64,000 bases of DNA. Origin: Zavarzinella formosa DSM 19928. GTDB taxonomy: Bacteria; Planctomycetota; Planctomycetia; Gemmatales; Gemmataceae. The notes under the pieces are model-generated. The model worked only from the letters and a program-made list of their open reading frames with translations, searched no databases and was not told the DNA's origin. The position numbers were made by a program, and so were the translations under genes. Positions 53,151-60,482 of the stretch are shown piece by piece. The stretch is from NCBI RefSeq assembly GCF_000255705.1, contig NZ_JH636440.1, positions 457,115 through 521,114 on the forward strand, in the 5' to 3' direction. The first letter of the stretch is position 1; each line of letters starts with the position of its first letter.

Positions 53151-54572
53151 ATGCCGTTGAACGTAACCATCACCGAAGACATGATTAAGGGGCTTTCCCC
53201 GAACGATTTGATCTGGCAAAAAGCGGTCGAAATCGCCGAGTCTGACCGCCTGCTGAATCCGGGCGTGTCCGCGGACGGTTCGTGGCTGCTTGCCGACGCC
53301 AAGGGATCGGCCAAGCTCCCCTACTCTGTCTCGGCCGATTTCGTGGATGTCAACCAACCCGCCCTGCGTTCCACCAGCCCGGAACGCGCCTCGCCGGACA
53401 AATATTCGCTGGCTTTGCTCCTCTCCTATGCCCGGAAGCCCGAGAGCTTCGGCACTCGGGAACCTTCGGACGAATTAATTCTGAAGCGTGAAAAGAAGGT
53501 GGCCGCCGACGAACGCAAGAAGTTCGGCCCGGCCGCCCCGAAGCGCTCCAGCCTGGCGAAGACGGACAAGAAGACGGCCGCCGCCAATGATGCCGTCGAA
53601 CAACTGGACCGGTTGTTGTTTGAACTCGTTGCCGCCGGGGACTGGTATTCCGAACCCCACCATGAAAAGATGGAACGGGTCGGCAAGGCCCTTGCCGACG
53701 CCGGGGTGCCCGCCGCGTCGTATGCGGTTCGCCGATTGATGCTTCTGGAAAAGCAGAAGATTTCCGAAGACGACAAGAATTTGCTCGGCGGCGAACTGCT
53801 CGGCCAACTATGGGCGATCAGCGACCGCGTGAAGTCTTTCTTGCACAATACCCCCATTGAAGGGGAACCGGCGAATGTCACCGAATATCTCGGGGCCGAA
53901 TTGCTCGGCCGTTCCCCGGCCAACCCGGTGACGGTGAACGGGCTTTCCTTGTTGGAATTGGCCTATGAGCGCACGGACGACGACGCCCGGCAACAACGGG
54001 CCGAAATCAGCAGCCTGATTGATCTGAACACCGGCAAAATTTACCAGTCGGTTTCGCACCGCCCCTTCAAGGGGGTGAACCAGATTCCGCAACAGCCGAG
54101 TTACGAAGCTCCGGTGACCGTTCGGGAAGCCATCCTTCACGCCGGTTTCATCAACAGCCGCCTCGAATGGGACAAAACGGCCGAGGTGATTGGCGGGAAC
54201 GTTTCTGACGCCCTCGCCACCGCTTATGGACTGGCAAAGCCGCTCTTCTCCGAAGTGTTGGAGGAGTTCAAACAACAACTGAAAACGCCGCTTGCCCCGC
54301 GCGAAGCCGTGGTGTTGCTGCATCCGGCCCTGATCGGCAAGATCGGCGAGAAGTTCACCGTTTTGGAAGACGTGGACGGTTCCCGCATCGAAGCCGGGGA
54401 CATGCGGAAGGATTATTCCAATGTCGCCAACCTCGCTCGGGGGACGGCGATGCTCGGCAAGGACCAGCCCGCCGTACTGGTGCGGTTGTTTGTGCGGATG
54501 ACGATGAACACCATCGCCGCCCAACCCCTCGCCCTGATTACTCCGAAGGTTCACCTGCGGCTGGGTTTGTAG
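53151..54572 (+). CDS. Hypothetical 473-residue protein paired with HEAT-repeat gene
   Basis: I do not recognise a family. The product starts PLNVTITEDMIKGLSPNDLIW and is mostly helical, with a Lys/Ala-rich charged stretch about residues 105-150 (KREKKVAADERKKFG) and a long ordered C-terminal half (TVREAILHAGFINSRLEWDK). There is no signal peptide or membrane segment, so it is probably cytoplasmic. The next gene, 79 bp on, encodes a HEAT-like protein of similar composition, so the two probably work together. GTG 53145 is an alternative start. Confidence 0.6.
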   Translation: MPLNVTITEDMIKGLSPNDLIWQKAVEIAESDRLLNPGVSADGSWLLADAKGSAKLPYSVSADFVDVNQPALRSTSPERASPDKYSLALLLSYARKPESFGTREPSDELILKREKKVAADERKKFGPAAPKRSSLAKTDKKTAAANDAVEQLDRLLFELVAAGDWYSEPHHEKMERVGKALADAGVPAASYAVRRLMLLEKQKISEDDKNLLGGELLGQLWAISDRVKSFLHNTPIEGEPANVTEYLGAELLGRSPANPVTVNGLSLLELAYERTDDDARQQRAEISSLIDLNTGKIYQSVSHRPFKGVNQIPQQPSYEAPVTVREAILHAGFINSRLEWDKTAEVIGGNVSDALATAYGLAKPLFSEVLEEFKQQLKTPLAPREAVVLLHPALIGKIGEKFTVLEDVDGSRIEAGDMRKDYSNVANLARGTAMLGKDQPAVLVRLFVRMTMNTIAAQPLALITPKVHLRLGL

Positions 54573-54651
54573 GCCGCGACTTGACCGCGTGGCCCCGCGA
54601 ATTTCGGCGGGGTCTTTCACCCGAATATCTCCCAGCGAACACCGACTCATC

Positions 54652-55818
54652 ATGGCCAGCAAAGATATCAGCCTTCTCACCAGCTCCCTCATCAACGCGG
54701 CCCACACGGGTGTTGACCGGGGGGCGATGAAAAATGTCCGCGGCCGGGCCGACGACGCCCCGTCGCATCTGTCGGAAATCGGCGCCCGCCTGAAGGACGC
54801 GGACGACGACGAGGCTCCCGCCCCGATTCTGGAACTCATGAGCGGCTTGTTCCAAGACCGCTTGAACAATGCCGAGGCCGGTGTTCGCGGGAATGTCGAG
54901 GAGATTCCCGAGGGGGGCCACTGGTCCACGCCGATGGCCGCCGAGAGCTTGTATCTGCTTGTGCCGGAAACCCGGCCGTTCGCCAAGAAGGTGAAGCCCG
55001 AAGTGCAGGTGGAGGCCATCGAGACGGCCACCCGTCTCGGCACCGTGACCGATCTGCGCTTGTTGCAAATTTACCTGAAACACCTGGAAGAAAAGAAGGA
55101 TCTCGCCCCGGTGGCCGACGCGGTCGCCAAGGAAGCGATTCCCGCTTATGGCCCGCAGATTCTCCCGGAACTCTGGCCGACGCTCGGGCCGGACAACCGC
55201 ACGTTCTCCGCGTCGTCCAAGATCGACATTCAGGCGACGCTCAAACGGCTGACGGAAAAGAGTCCGGACAAGAAGGCCAAGGGTCAGGACAAGCAAAGTC
55301 AGGTGACCAAGGCCGTCGAAAAGATTCTGGAAGACGCTGCCGAGGGGGGCCGCGTGGGCGCCGAGTCCCTGCCGATTCTGAAACTGGCCCTCAAGTACGC
55401 CCCGGAACCGGCCTTCCGCCGCAAGGTGGCCGAGACGCTCGCCGGGATGGGCGAGGCCGCAAAGGAAGCCCTGCCGGACTTGGTGGACGCCTTCGAACGC
55501 ACCGGCTTCACCCGCGACTACAACCTGATCCGGCCGATGGTGGTGCTGGGCAAGGAGTCGGAGGAAGTGGGCGACTCCCTGATCCGCGCCTTGGAAGACC
55601 GCGACAGCGTGGTTCGCCTGATGGCCGCCTTCAACCTCGGCCAGATGAAAAAGCCGGCGATGAAGGGCCTCGACATGCTCGAAAACCTCAGCGAACGCGA
55701 TCCCGAAGCCAAGGTCCGCGACCAAGCCGCCAAAACGCTGAACAAACTCCGCCTCCGTCTCGAACCCGTCGGCCTGCCGATCGACGTGGAAGTCAGCGAA
55801 TCCGCCAACGCCGGTTGA
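54652..55818 (+). CDS. HEAT-repeat-like helical protein
   Basis: A 388-residue protein of helical repeats in the HEAT/Armadillo style, clearest in the last 170 residues (RRKVAETLAGMGEAAKEALP, DSVVRLMAAFNLGQMKKPAM, PEAKVRDQAAKTLNKLRLRL). Such repeats bind other proteins. The N-terminal half (DISLLTSSLINAAHTGVDRG) is not recognised. ATG 54652 follows a clear gap and is preferred to 54589. The partner is likely the protein encoded just upstream. Confidence 0.7.
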   Translation: MASKDISLLTSSLINAAHTGVDRGAMKNVRGRADDAPSHLSEIGARLKDADDDEAPAPILELMSGLFQDRLNNAEAGVRGNVEEIPEGGHWSTPMAAESLYLLVPETRPFAKKVKPEVQVEAIETATRLGTVTDLRLLQIYLKHLEEKKDLAPVADAVAKEAIPAYGPQILPELWPTLGPDNRTFSASSKIDIQATLKRLTEKSPDKKAKGQDKQSQVTKAVEKILEDAAEGGRVGAESLPILKLALKYAPEPAFRRKVAETLAGMGEAAKEALPDLVDAFERTGFTRDYNLIRPMVVLGKESEEVGDSLIRALEDRDSVVRLMAAFNLGQMKKPAMKGLDMLENLSERDPEAKVRDQAAKTLNKLRLRLEPVGLPIDVEVSESANAG

Positions 55819-55842
55819 TCGATTCGTCAACACGGCACGCCT

Positions 55843-55908
55843 CGGCGGCCGGAGACAATCACCCTTCCAACGCCCCGGCGATTGGCGGGTGATTGCCTCC
55901 GGCCGCCG
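55843..55908. repeat. 22-bp inverted repeat after HEAT-like gene
   Basis: Arms 55843-55864 and 55887-55908 pair with one mismatch around a 22-bp loop, 24 bp after the stop of the HEAT-like gene. No T-run follows. It probably ends or protects the upstream transcript. Confidence 0.85.
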
Positions 55909-55965
55909 GCGTTTCCTGGCACGTCTTTTCTTCCCTTGCCCGCGTTTGGCGGGTAGAATTTCAAC

Positions 55966-56031
55966 ATGAACGCATCCGATACGATCAACACAGTTCTCGG
56001 CGAGCCGTCGGACGTTGCTTGTGGAAGATGA
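55966..56031 (+). CDS. Possible short leader or truncated ORF
   Basis: ATG at 55966 begins a 21-codon frame (MNASDTINTVLGEPSDVACG plus one residue) that stops 29 bp before the antitoxin gene. It may be a leader peptide, the start of a gene cut off by insertion of the toxin-antitoxin pair, or chance. No ribosome site is obvious. Confidence 0.2.
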   Translation: MNASDTINTVLGEPSDVACGR

Positions 56032-56060
56032 AAGTTGCTTGATGTGCCAAGGAGTAATTC

Positions 56061-56297
56061 ATGGCTGAGCCAACACTGGAATCGCTGGCCAAACGGATCG
56101 AAGAAATCGAACGCAAGCTGGCTGGCAATGATCGGCCTGTGAAACCAGACTGGCGAAGTGTCATCGGAATTTTTGGCGATAGCGAATTAGCCAGGCAAGT
56201 AACTGCAGAGATTCTGGCAACTCGCGAGGCCGAACGAGAAACGGCCCGCCGGGAATGGGCCTTGGAAGACGCCAAAGCGGTGGAAGCCGGGAAATGA
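56061..56297 (+). CDS. VapB-like antitoxin candidate
   Basis: A 78-residue charged helical protein (LESLAKRIEEIERKLAG, TAEILATREAERETARREWA) with no clear DNA-binding motif. It overlaps the start of a PIN-domain gene by ATGA, the usual layout of type II antitoxin then toxin. The assignment rests on that arrangement; the sequence is not diagnostic. A stretch of coiled coil is probable at residues 5-20. Confidence 0.6.
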   Translation: MAEPTLESLAKRIEEIERKLAGNDRPVKPDWRSVIGIFGDSELARQVTAEILATREAERETARREWALEDAKAVEAGK

Positions 56298-56734
56298 TCC
56301 TCTTCGACACCGACCATCTGACGGTGCTTCAATTTCACTCGAATGAGCGTCGATTAAGGATCATTGAAAAAATGGCGGCGGACCCCGCTTTGCAATTTGC
56401 GACAACCATCATCTCTGCGGAGGAACAACTGCGAGGGTGGCTTGCCTCTATCGCCAAAGAGCGGGACATTTTTCGACAGGTCGATTCTTATCAAAAATTT
56501 GGCGATGCAATGAGGTTTCTGCAGTCGTTTGAGATTGTTTCATTTGATGAGACAGCCGCAGGTCATTTTCAGCGATTGCGATCCGCCAAGTCGCGAGTTT
56601 CGACGATGGATCTTAAAATCGCCTCCATTGCCCTCGCGCAAGATGCGCTGTTGCTGACGGCCAATCGCCGGGATTTTGAACAAGCGCCGGGGCTTCGCTT
56701 CGAGAATTGGATGGACCCGCCGAAAGTTTCCTGA
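56294..56734 (+). CDS. PIN-domain ribonuclease (VapC-type toxin)
   Basis: PIN-domain toxins cut RNA with a cluster of acidic residues. The 146-residue product has LFDTDHLTVL (Asp5, Asp7), a conserved Glu in SAEEQLRGW, Asp in STMDLKIASIAL and the closing LLLTANRRDFEQAPGL. Length is normal. ATG 56294 overlaps the antitoxin stop. The gene is slightly richer in A/T than the neighbours, consistent with a mobile toxin-antitoxin module. Confidence 0.88.
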   Translation: MILFDTDHLTVLQFHSNERRLRIIEKMAADPALQFATTIISAEEQLRGWLASIAKERDIFRQVDSYQKFGDAMRFLQSFEIVSFDETAAGHFQRLRSAKSRVSTMDLKIASIALAQDALLLTANRRDFEQAPGLRFENWMDPPKVS

Positions 56735-56739
56735 TCCCC

Positions 56740-57990
56740 TCAAAACCTTCCCGCCTGGTATGGCGTCATGTTCAAATGGGGTGTTTCCCCGGTCAGCAAT
56801 TCACTCACCAATTTGCCGGTGGCCGGGGCCATCGAGAGGCCGAGCATGTTGTGGCCGGCGGCGATGGCCACGTTTGGGAGGGCCGGGCTTCGGTCGATGA
56901 TCGGGCGGCTGTCGGTCGTCATCGGGCGCCAGCCGTACCAGGTTTCTTGCACCGGGTCGCACGCCGGTTCGTGCAGGTAGTGGCCGGCTGATTGGGCCAG
57001 CCATTCCAGTCGTTTGGGGTTGATCGTTTCGTCGTAGCCCACAAATTCCATCATTGAGCCGAGCCGGTAGCCGGTTTGCATCGGGGTGACGGCCACCCGG
57101 TGTTCCTCGAAGATCATCGGGATGGCGGGACATCTCGACGGGCGCGGCATCGTCACCGAATAGCCCTTTCCCGGTTGGATTGGAATGCGACAGCCGAGAT
57201 GATCGTTCAGAAACGGCGTCAACGCCCCGGCCGCCAGCACGAACTCGTCTCCGGCGATTTCGCCCTGATCGGTGGTCACCGCCTTGGCTCGGCCGTTTTC
57301 GCGGACGAAGCCCTTCACCTCGCAGTTTTCCCGCACAACCGCCCCGCCCTCCTCCAGTCGCCTTCGCCAGGAGGTCATCAGCCGGTCGGGGCGGAGGTGG
57401 GCATCCCCCTCGTATAGCCAGCCGCCGCCGAGGCCGGGTTTCAATGCCGGTTCCAGTTCACTCAGGGCGTCGCCGAAGAATGGCTTCGCCGGGGCGGCGA
57501 ATTCGTTTGTGAGCAGTTGGTTCGTTTCGCCGTAATGCTCCATTCCGTGTTTGGAGTGGAAGACGAACAATAACCCCCGAGTTTCCCACTCGCACTCGAT
57601 GCCCTCGATGTCCACCAACTCCGCGTAGAGTTTCCGCGAGGATTGCAGGATGGCGTCAATGCCGACGCCGGAAGCCATCATGTCCCGCTTGTTGCATCGT
57701 TTCGCAAAGCCGAGCAGCCAGCGCCAGAGCGTGAGATTGATTCGCGGCTTGATGTAAAAGGGAGAATTTTTCGTCATCATGGCTTTCACGGCGAAACCGA
57801 ACGCTCCCGGCGTCGCCATCGGCAGCACATGGCTCGGGCACACCAGTCCGCAATTGCCGTGCGAGCATTGCCGACCAAACTGGCCCTTTTCTAATATGGT
57901 GACGCGGCGGCCGGCCTTCGCCAGATAATGGGCGCAGGCCGTGCCGATGACGCCTCCTCCGATAATCACCGCATGCGGCCGTTCGCTCAT
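56740..57990 (-). CDS. DadA-like FAD-dependent amino-acid oxidase/dehydrogenase
   Basis: A 416-residue flavoprotein of the DAO family: nucleotide-binding VIIGGGVIGTACAHYLAKAG, GQFGRQCSHGNCGLVCPSH, FVLAAGALTPFL and the C-terminal GWRPMTTDSRPIIDRSP and GHNMLGLSMAPATG. DadA-like proteins oxidise D-amino acids. The upstream gene, which overlaps by ATGA, encodes a hydroxyproline-type epimerase, so oxidation of cis-4-hydroxy-D-proline is a likely role. Neither a pyrroline-hydroxy-carboxylate deaminase nor a KGSA dehydrogenase, which finish that pathway, is in the window. Confidence 0.85.
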   Translation of the reverse strand: MSERPHAVIIGGGVIGTACAHYLAKAGRRVTILEKGQFGRQCSHGNCGLVCPSHVLPMATPGAFGFAVKAMMTKNSPFYIKPRINLTLWRWLLGFAKRCNKRDMMASGVGIDAILQSSRKLYAELVDIEGIECEWETRGLLFVFHSKHGMEHYGETNQLLTNEFAAPAKPFFGDALSELEPALKPGLGGGWLYEGDAHLRPDRLMTSWRRRLEEGGAVVRENCEVKGFVRENGRAKAVTTDQGEIAGDEFVLAAGALTPFLNDHLGCRIPIQPGKGYSVTMPRPSRCPAIPMIFEEHRVAVTPMQTGYRLGSMMEFVGYDETINPKRLEWLAQSAGHYLHEPACDPVQETWYGWRPMTTDSRPIIDRSPALPNVAIAAGHNMLGLSMAPATGKLVSELLTGETPHLNMTPYQAGRF

Positions 57991-58991
57991 GAATGAATGC
58001 CCGTCCGAAAAGGGTCTGCCGAATCAAGGATCAATGTCGCCTCGGCGGTGATGAAAGCGGTGCCGGAGATGCGGGGAATCACTTGGCCATTGACGACACG
58101 GACGGAACCGGTGAACACGCTGCCGAGAATGCTTTCCTGCCGCCACTCTTCTCCCGGTTTTAACAGCCCGTCCGCATGGAGGCAGGCGAGTTTTGCGCTG
58201 GTGCCGGTGCCGCAGGGGGAGCGATCAAATGCCTTGCCGGGGCACAGCACGAAGTTCCGCGAGTGGTTCGCCGGGTCGCCGGGGGGGCCGAAGAGTTCGA
58301 CATGGTCGATCTCGGCGCCGTCGGCACCGGTGATGCCGTGGGTGTTGAGTTCCAGCCGGACTTTCCAGGCGAAATCGGTGAGTTGTTCCGTGTTTCGCAA
58401 ATTGAGAAGGAACGGATGTTTCTTGATGAGGAAAAACCAGTTGCCCCCCCACGCGACATCCCCGGTGACGGCGCCAAACCCGGGAACCTCGACGGTGACC
58501 GCCTGACGAAGCCGATACGAAGGGACATTCTCCAGCGAGACGCCGTTGGTCCCGTCGTATTCAAATTCGATGACGCCCACGGGTGTTTCCAGCCGGTGCC
58601 GCCCGGCCGAGATGCGCCCCATCCGGCCAAGCGTCACACCCAGCCCGATGGTTCCATGCCCGCACATGCCGAGATAGCCGACATTGTTGAAAAAAATCAC
58701 CCCCGCGCAACACGATGGATCAACGGGTTCGCAAAGCAACGCCCCGACCAGCACATCCGAGCCACGCGGCTCGTTGACGACGGCCGAGCGAAAGGCGTCG
58801 AATTTCTCCCGGAAAATCGTGCGGCGTTCGACGAGGGAACCCAAGCCAAGATCGGGGGCGCCGCCGATGACGACACGGGTTGGCTCCCCGCCGGTGTGGG
58901 AGTCGATGACGGAGACGCGAGTTTCGGAATTCGGAACTCGGAGCTGATTGGAATAAGGCATGGAACCGGCAACGGAGGTTGATTCGTTCAT
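57987..58991 (-). CDS. 4-hydroxyproline epimerase/proline racemase family enzyme
   Basis: The 334-residue product belongs to the proline racemase superfamily. Both catalytic Cys are present: Cys110 in GMCGHGTIGLG and Cys260 in SPCGTGTSAKLA, so a racemase or epimerase rather than a dehydratase. SHTGGEPTRVV is the family start. The first 25 residues (NQLRVPNSETR) are encoded by a heptamer array and are not expected in the family; no ATG lies between them and the conserved start. Coupled to an amino-acid oxidase gene, it most likely epimerises hydroxyproline. Confidence 0.88.
   Translation of the reverse strand: MNESTSVAGSMPYSNQLRVPNSETRVSVIDSHTGGEPTRVVIGGAPDLGLGSLVERRTIFREKFDAFRSAVVNEPRGSDVLVGALLCEPVDPSCCAGVIFFNNVGYLGMCGHGTIGLGVTLGRMGRISAGRHRLETPVGVIEFEYDGTNGVSLENVPSYRLRQAVTVEVPGFGAVTGDVAWGGNWFFLIKKHPFLLNLRNTEQLTDFAWKVRLELNTHGITGADGAEIDHVELFGPPGDPANHSRNFVLCPGKAFDRSPCGTGTSAKLACLHADGLLKPGEEWRQESILGSVFTGSVRVVNGQVIPRISGTAFITAEATLILDSADPFRTGIHS
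58918..58952. repeat. TTCCGAG-type heptamer array inside the epimerase 5' end
   Basis: On the minus strand the sequence reads AGCTCCG, AGTTCCG, AATTCCG, AAACTCG, consecutive degenerate heptamers. It shares 14 identical bases (58928-58941) with the array at 2966-2979 in opposite orientation. It lies in codons 17-26 of the epimerase frame. Confidence 0.65.
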
Positions 58992-59003
58992 CTTATGCCG
59001 CCG

Positions 59004-59927
59004 TCAATCCACGTCCCAAATGACGATCTGACCGTCGGCGCTGCCGGCCGCCCCCAACAGGCCGTCGGGGCTGAAGGTCACCGCGCCGAGCGGGCCGAGT
59101 TTCCATTTGTATACGAGCGTTTGTTTCAGCGTCGCCACATCGTAAATCTTGACCAGTGTTGGCCCGCCGTGGATGACGGCCATTGTGCCGTTGGCGGGGT
59201 GGAACGCGAAGGAGATGAAATTGTTGTTGTTGGATGACCCGGAGATAAGCCGGGGTTTGGCGAGCGGTTCCAGATCGGTCACATACATGCTGTGACGGCC
59301 AAGCGTGCCGACATGCCGGCCGTCTGGCGACAATTGCGCCCAGTCGCCTCCGTGAATCTTGTGCTTTCCGGAGGCCAGTTCACGGCCGTCTGAAAGATCC
59401 CGAATACGGATTTTCATGTCCTCCAACGTGACAAACCGCTTCCCGTCGGGAAGGATTCCAACGAGTCGTTGATACTCCGGGGGAAGAGGCATATCGAACC
59501 GTGCCTGATCTCCTGTCGGGCTTGTGTCGATCGCGCAAAGCCTCATGGGCTTCCAAGGAATATTACCGGAATAAGTGCCGGGCACGACTGCCAACACCCG
59601 ATCTGCCGATGCTGAAACGGCCACATGTCGAAAGTTGTTGTGGATTTCCGGCACAGGACGCGGAGAACAATCTTTGAGCAAAAAGGAACGCAGATATCCG
59701 TCCCCGATTACGTAAAACCAATCGCCCGCGCTCGGAACGGCCACCTCGTGGGACTGGCGGAAATTCCAATCCGCAGGCAAGACTTTCTTCGACGAACTCA
59801 AGGGAATCGATTCGCCGGTTTCAATTGTCAGCACATGGAACCATGCGTTGGCCTCCACGATCAGCCGTTGTCCGTCCGGCAAAAACCGCAACTGAGTCAC
59901 TCCGCCTGGAGCGTTCAGAACTTTCAT
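59004..59927 (-). CDS. WD40-type propeller protein
   Basis: A 307-residue protein made of WD40-like blades: VTQLRFLPDGQRLIVEANAW, FAFHPANGTMAVIHGGPTLV, LGPLGAVTFSPDGLLGAAGS and the closing GQIVIWDVD. There is no signal peptide or enzyme domain, so a cytoplasmic scaffold is likely. ATG 59927 begins at a blade boundary; the open frame above it to 60170 is Arg/Gly/Cys-rich and overlaps dgkA antisense-like sequence, so it is rejected. The epimerase start is 12 bp from its stop. Confidence 0.78.
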   Translation of the reverse strand: MKVLNAPGGVTQLRFLPDGQRLIVEANAWFHVLTIETGESIPLSSSKKVLPADWNFRQSHEVAVPSAGDWFYVIGDGYLRSFLLKDCSPRPVPEIHNNFRHVAVSASADRVLAVVPGTYSGNIPWKPMRLCAIDTSPTGDQARFDMPLPPEYQRLVGILPDGKRFVTLEDMKIRIRDLSDGRELASGKHKIHGGDWAQLSPDGRHVGTLGRHSMYVTDLEPLAKPRLISGSSNNNNFISFAFHPANGTMAVIHGGPTLVKIYDVATLKQTLVYKWKLGPLGAVTFSPDGLLGAAGSADGQIVIWDVD

Positions 59928-59956
59928 CGCCAATATTTCCAAAGATTTGAAGACAG

Positions 59957-60322
59957 TCAGTATATCGCCAGCAGATGCGGGCCAAAGATCAGTAATCCGA
60001 TGACAACAGCCCCGGCCGCCGCGAGCAGCACGGCCCCGGCGGCGACATCTTTGGAATGCTTCACCAACGGGTGAAACTCCGGACACACGGCATCGGCCAG
60101 AAACTCCAGACTGGTATTCAACGCCTCGGCAACCCAGACGGCGGCGGTCGCCAGCACGATCCAACACCACTCAGGCGAAGTCAATTTGAACACAATCCCG
60201 GCGATGACGACGGCCAGCGTGATGATCGCATGAATCCGGGCATTGGGCTGTGTTTTCAGAAGGGTCGCCAGACCGGCGAAGGCGAAGCGAAAACTGCGAA
60301 GTCGGGAGGTGCGGCGGTTCAT
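59957..60322 (-). CDS. dgkA: Diacylglycerol/undecaprenol kinase (DgkA family)
   Basis: A 121-residue membrane enzyme that phosphorylates diacylglycerol or undecaprenol. It has the family core: LRSFRFAFAGLATLLKTQPN, AAVWVAEALNTSLEFLADAV with the catalytic Glu/Asn region, and HPLVKHSKDVAAGAVLLAA. Three hydrophobic helices fit the usual topology. ATG 60322 is chosen; the upstream frame runs into a palindrome. The Gram-positive type pattern KDxAAGAVL suggests undecaprenol as substrate. Confidence 0.92.
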   Translation of the reverse strand: MNRRTSRLRSFRFAFAGLATLLKTQPNARIHAIITLAVVIAGIVFKLTSPEWCWIVLATAAVWVAEALNTSLEFLADAVCPEFHPLVKHSKDVAAGAVLLAAAGAVVIGLLIFGPHLLAIY

Positions 60323-60345
60323 GGGGTGGCCATTGGAGAAACATC

Positions 60346-60474
60346 GTGAAGCCGCGACGCGGAGTCTTCGGAGCGGAGCGCGGACTGCCACCCATCAAGC
60401 GTTTGCCATTGGTGTTGTCGATTGAATGCGGGAAGTTCGCGCTCCGCTCCGAAGACTCCGCGTCGCGGCTTCAC
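60346..60474. repeat. Perfect 37-bp inverted repeat downstream of gyrB-like gene
   Basis: Arms 60346-60382 and 60438-60474 are exact reverse complements around a 55-bp loop. The right arm ends 8 bp beyond the gyrB-like stop on the minus strand, and the left arm is 23 bp before the dgkA start. A terminator or mRNA-end role for the gyrB-like transcript fits, but no T-run is present. Confidence 0.93.
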
Positions 60475-60482
60475 AGTCACAT

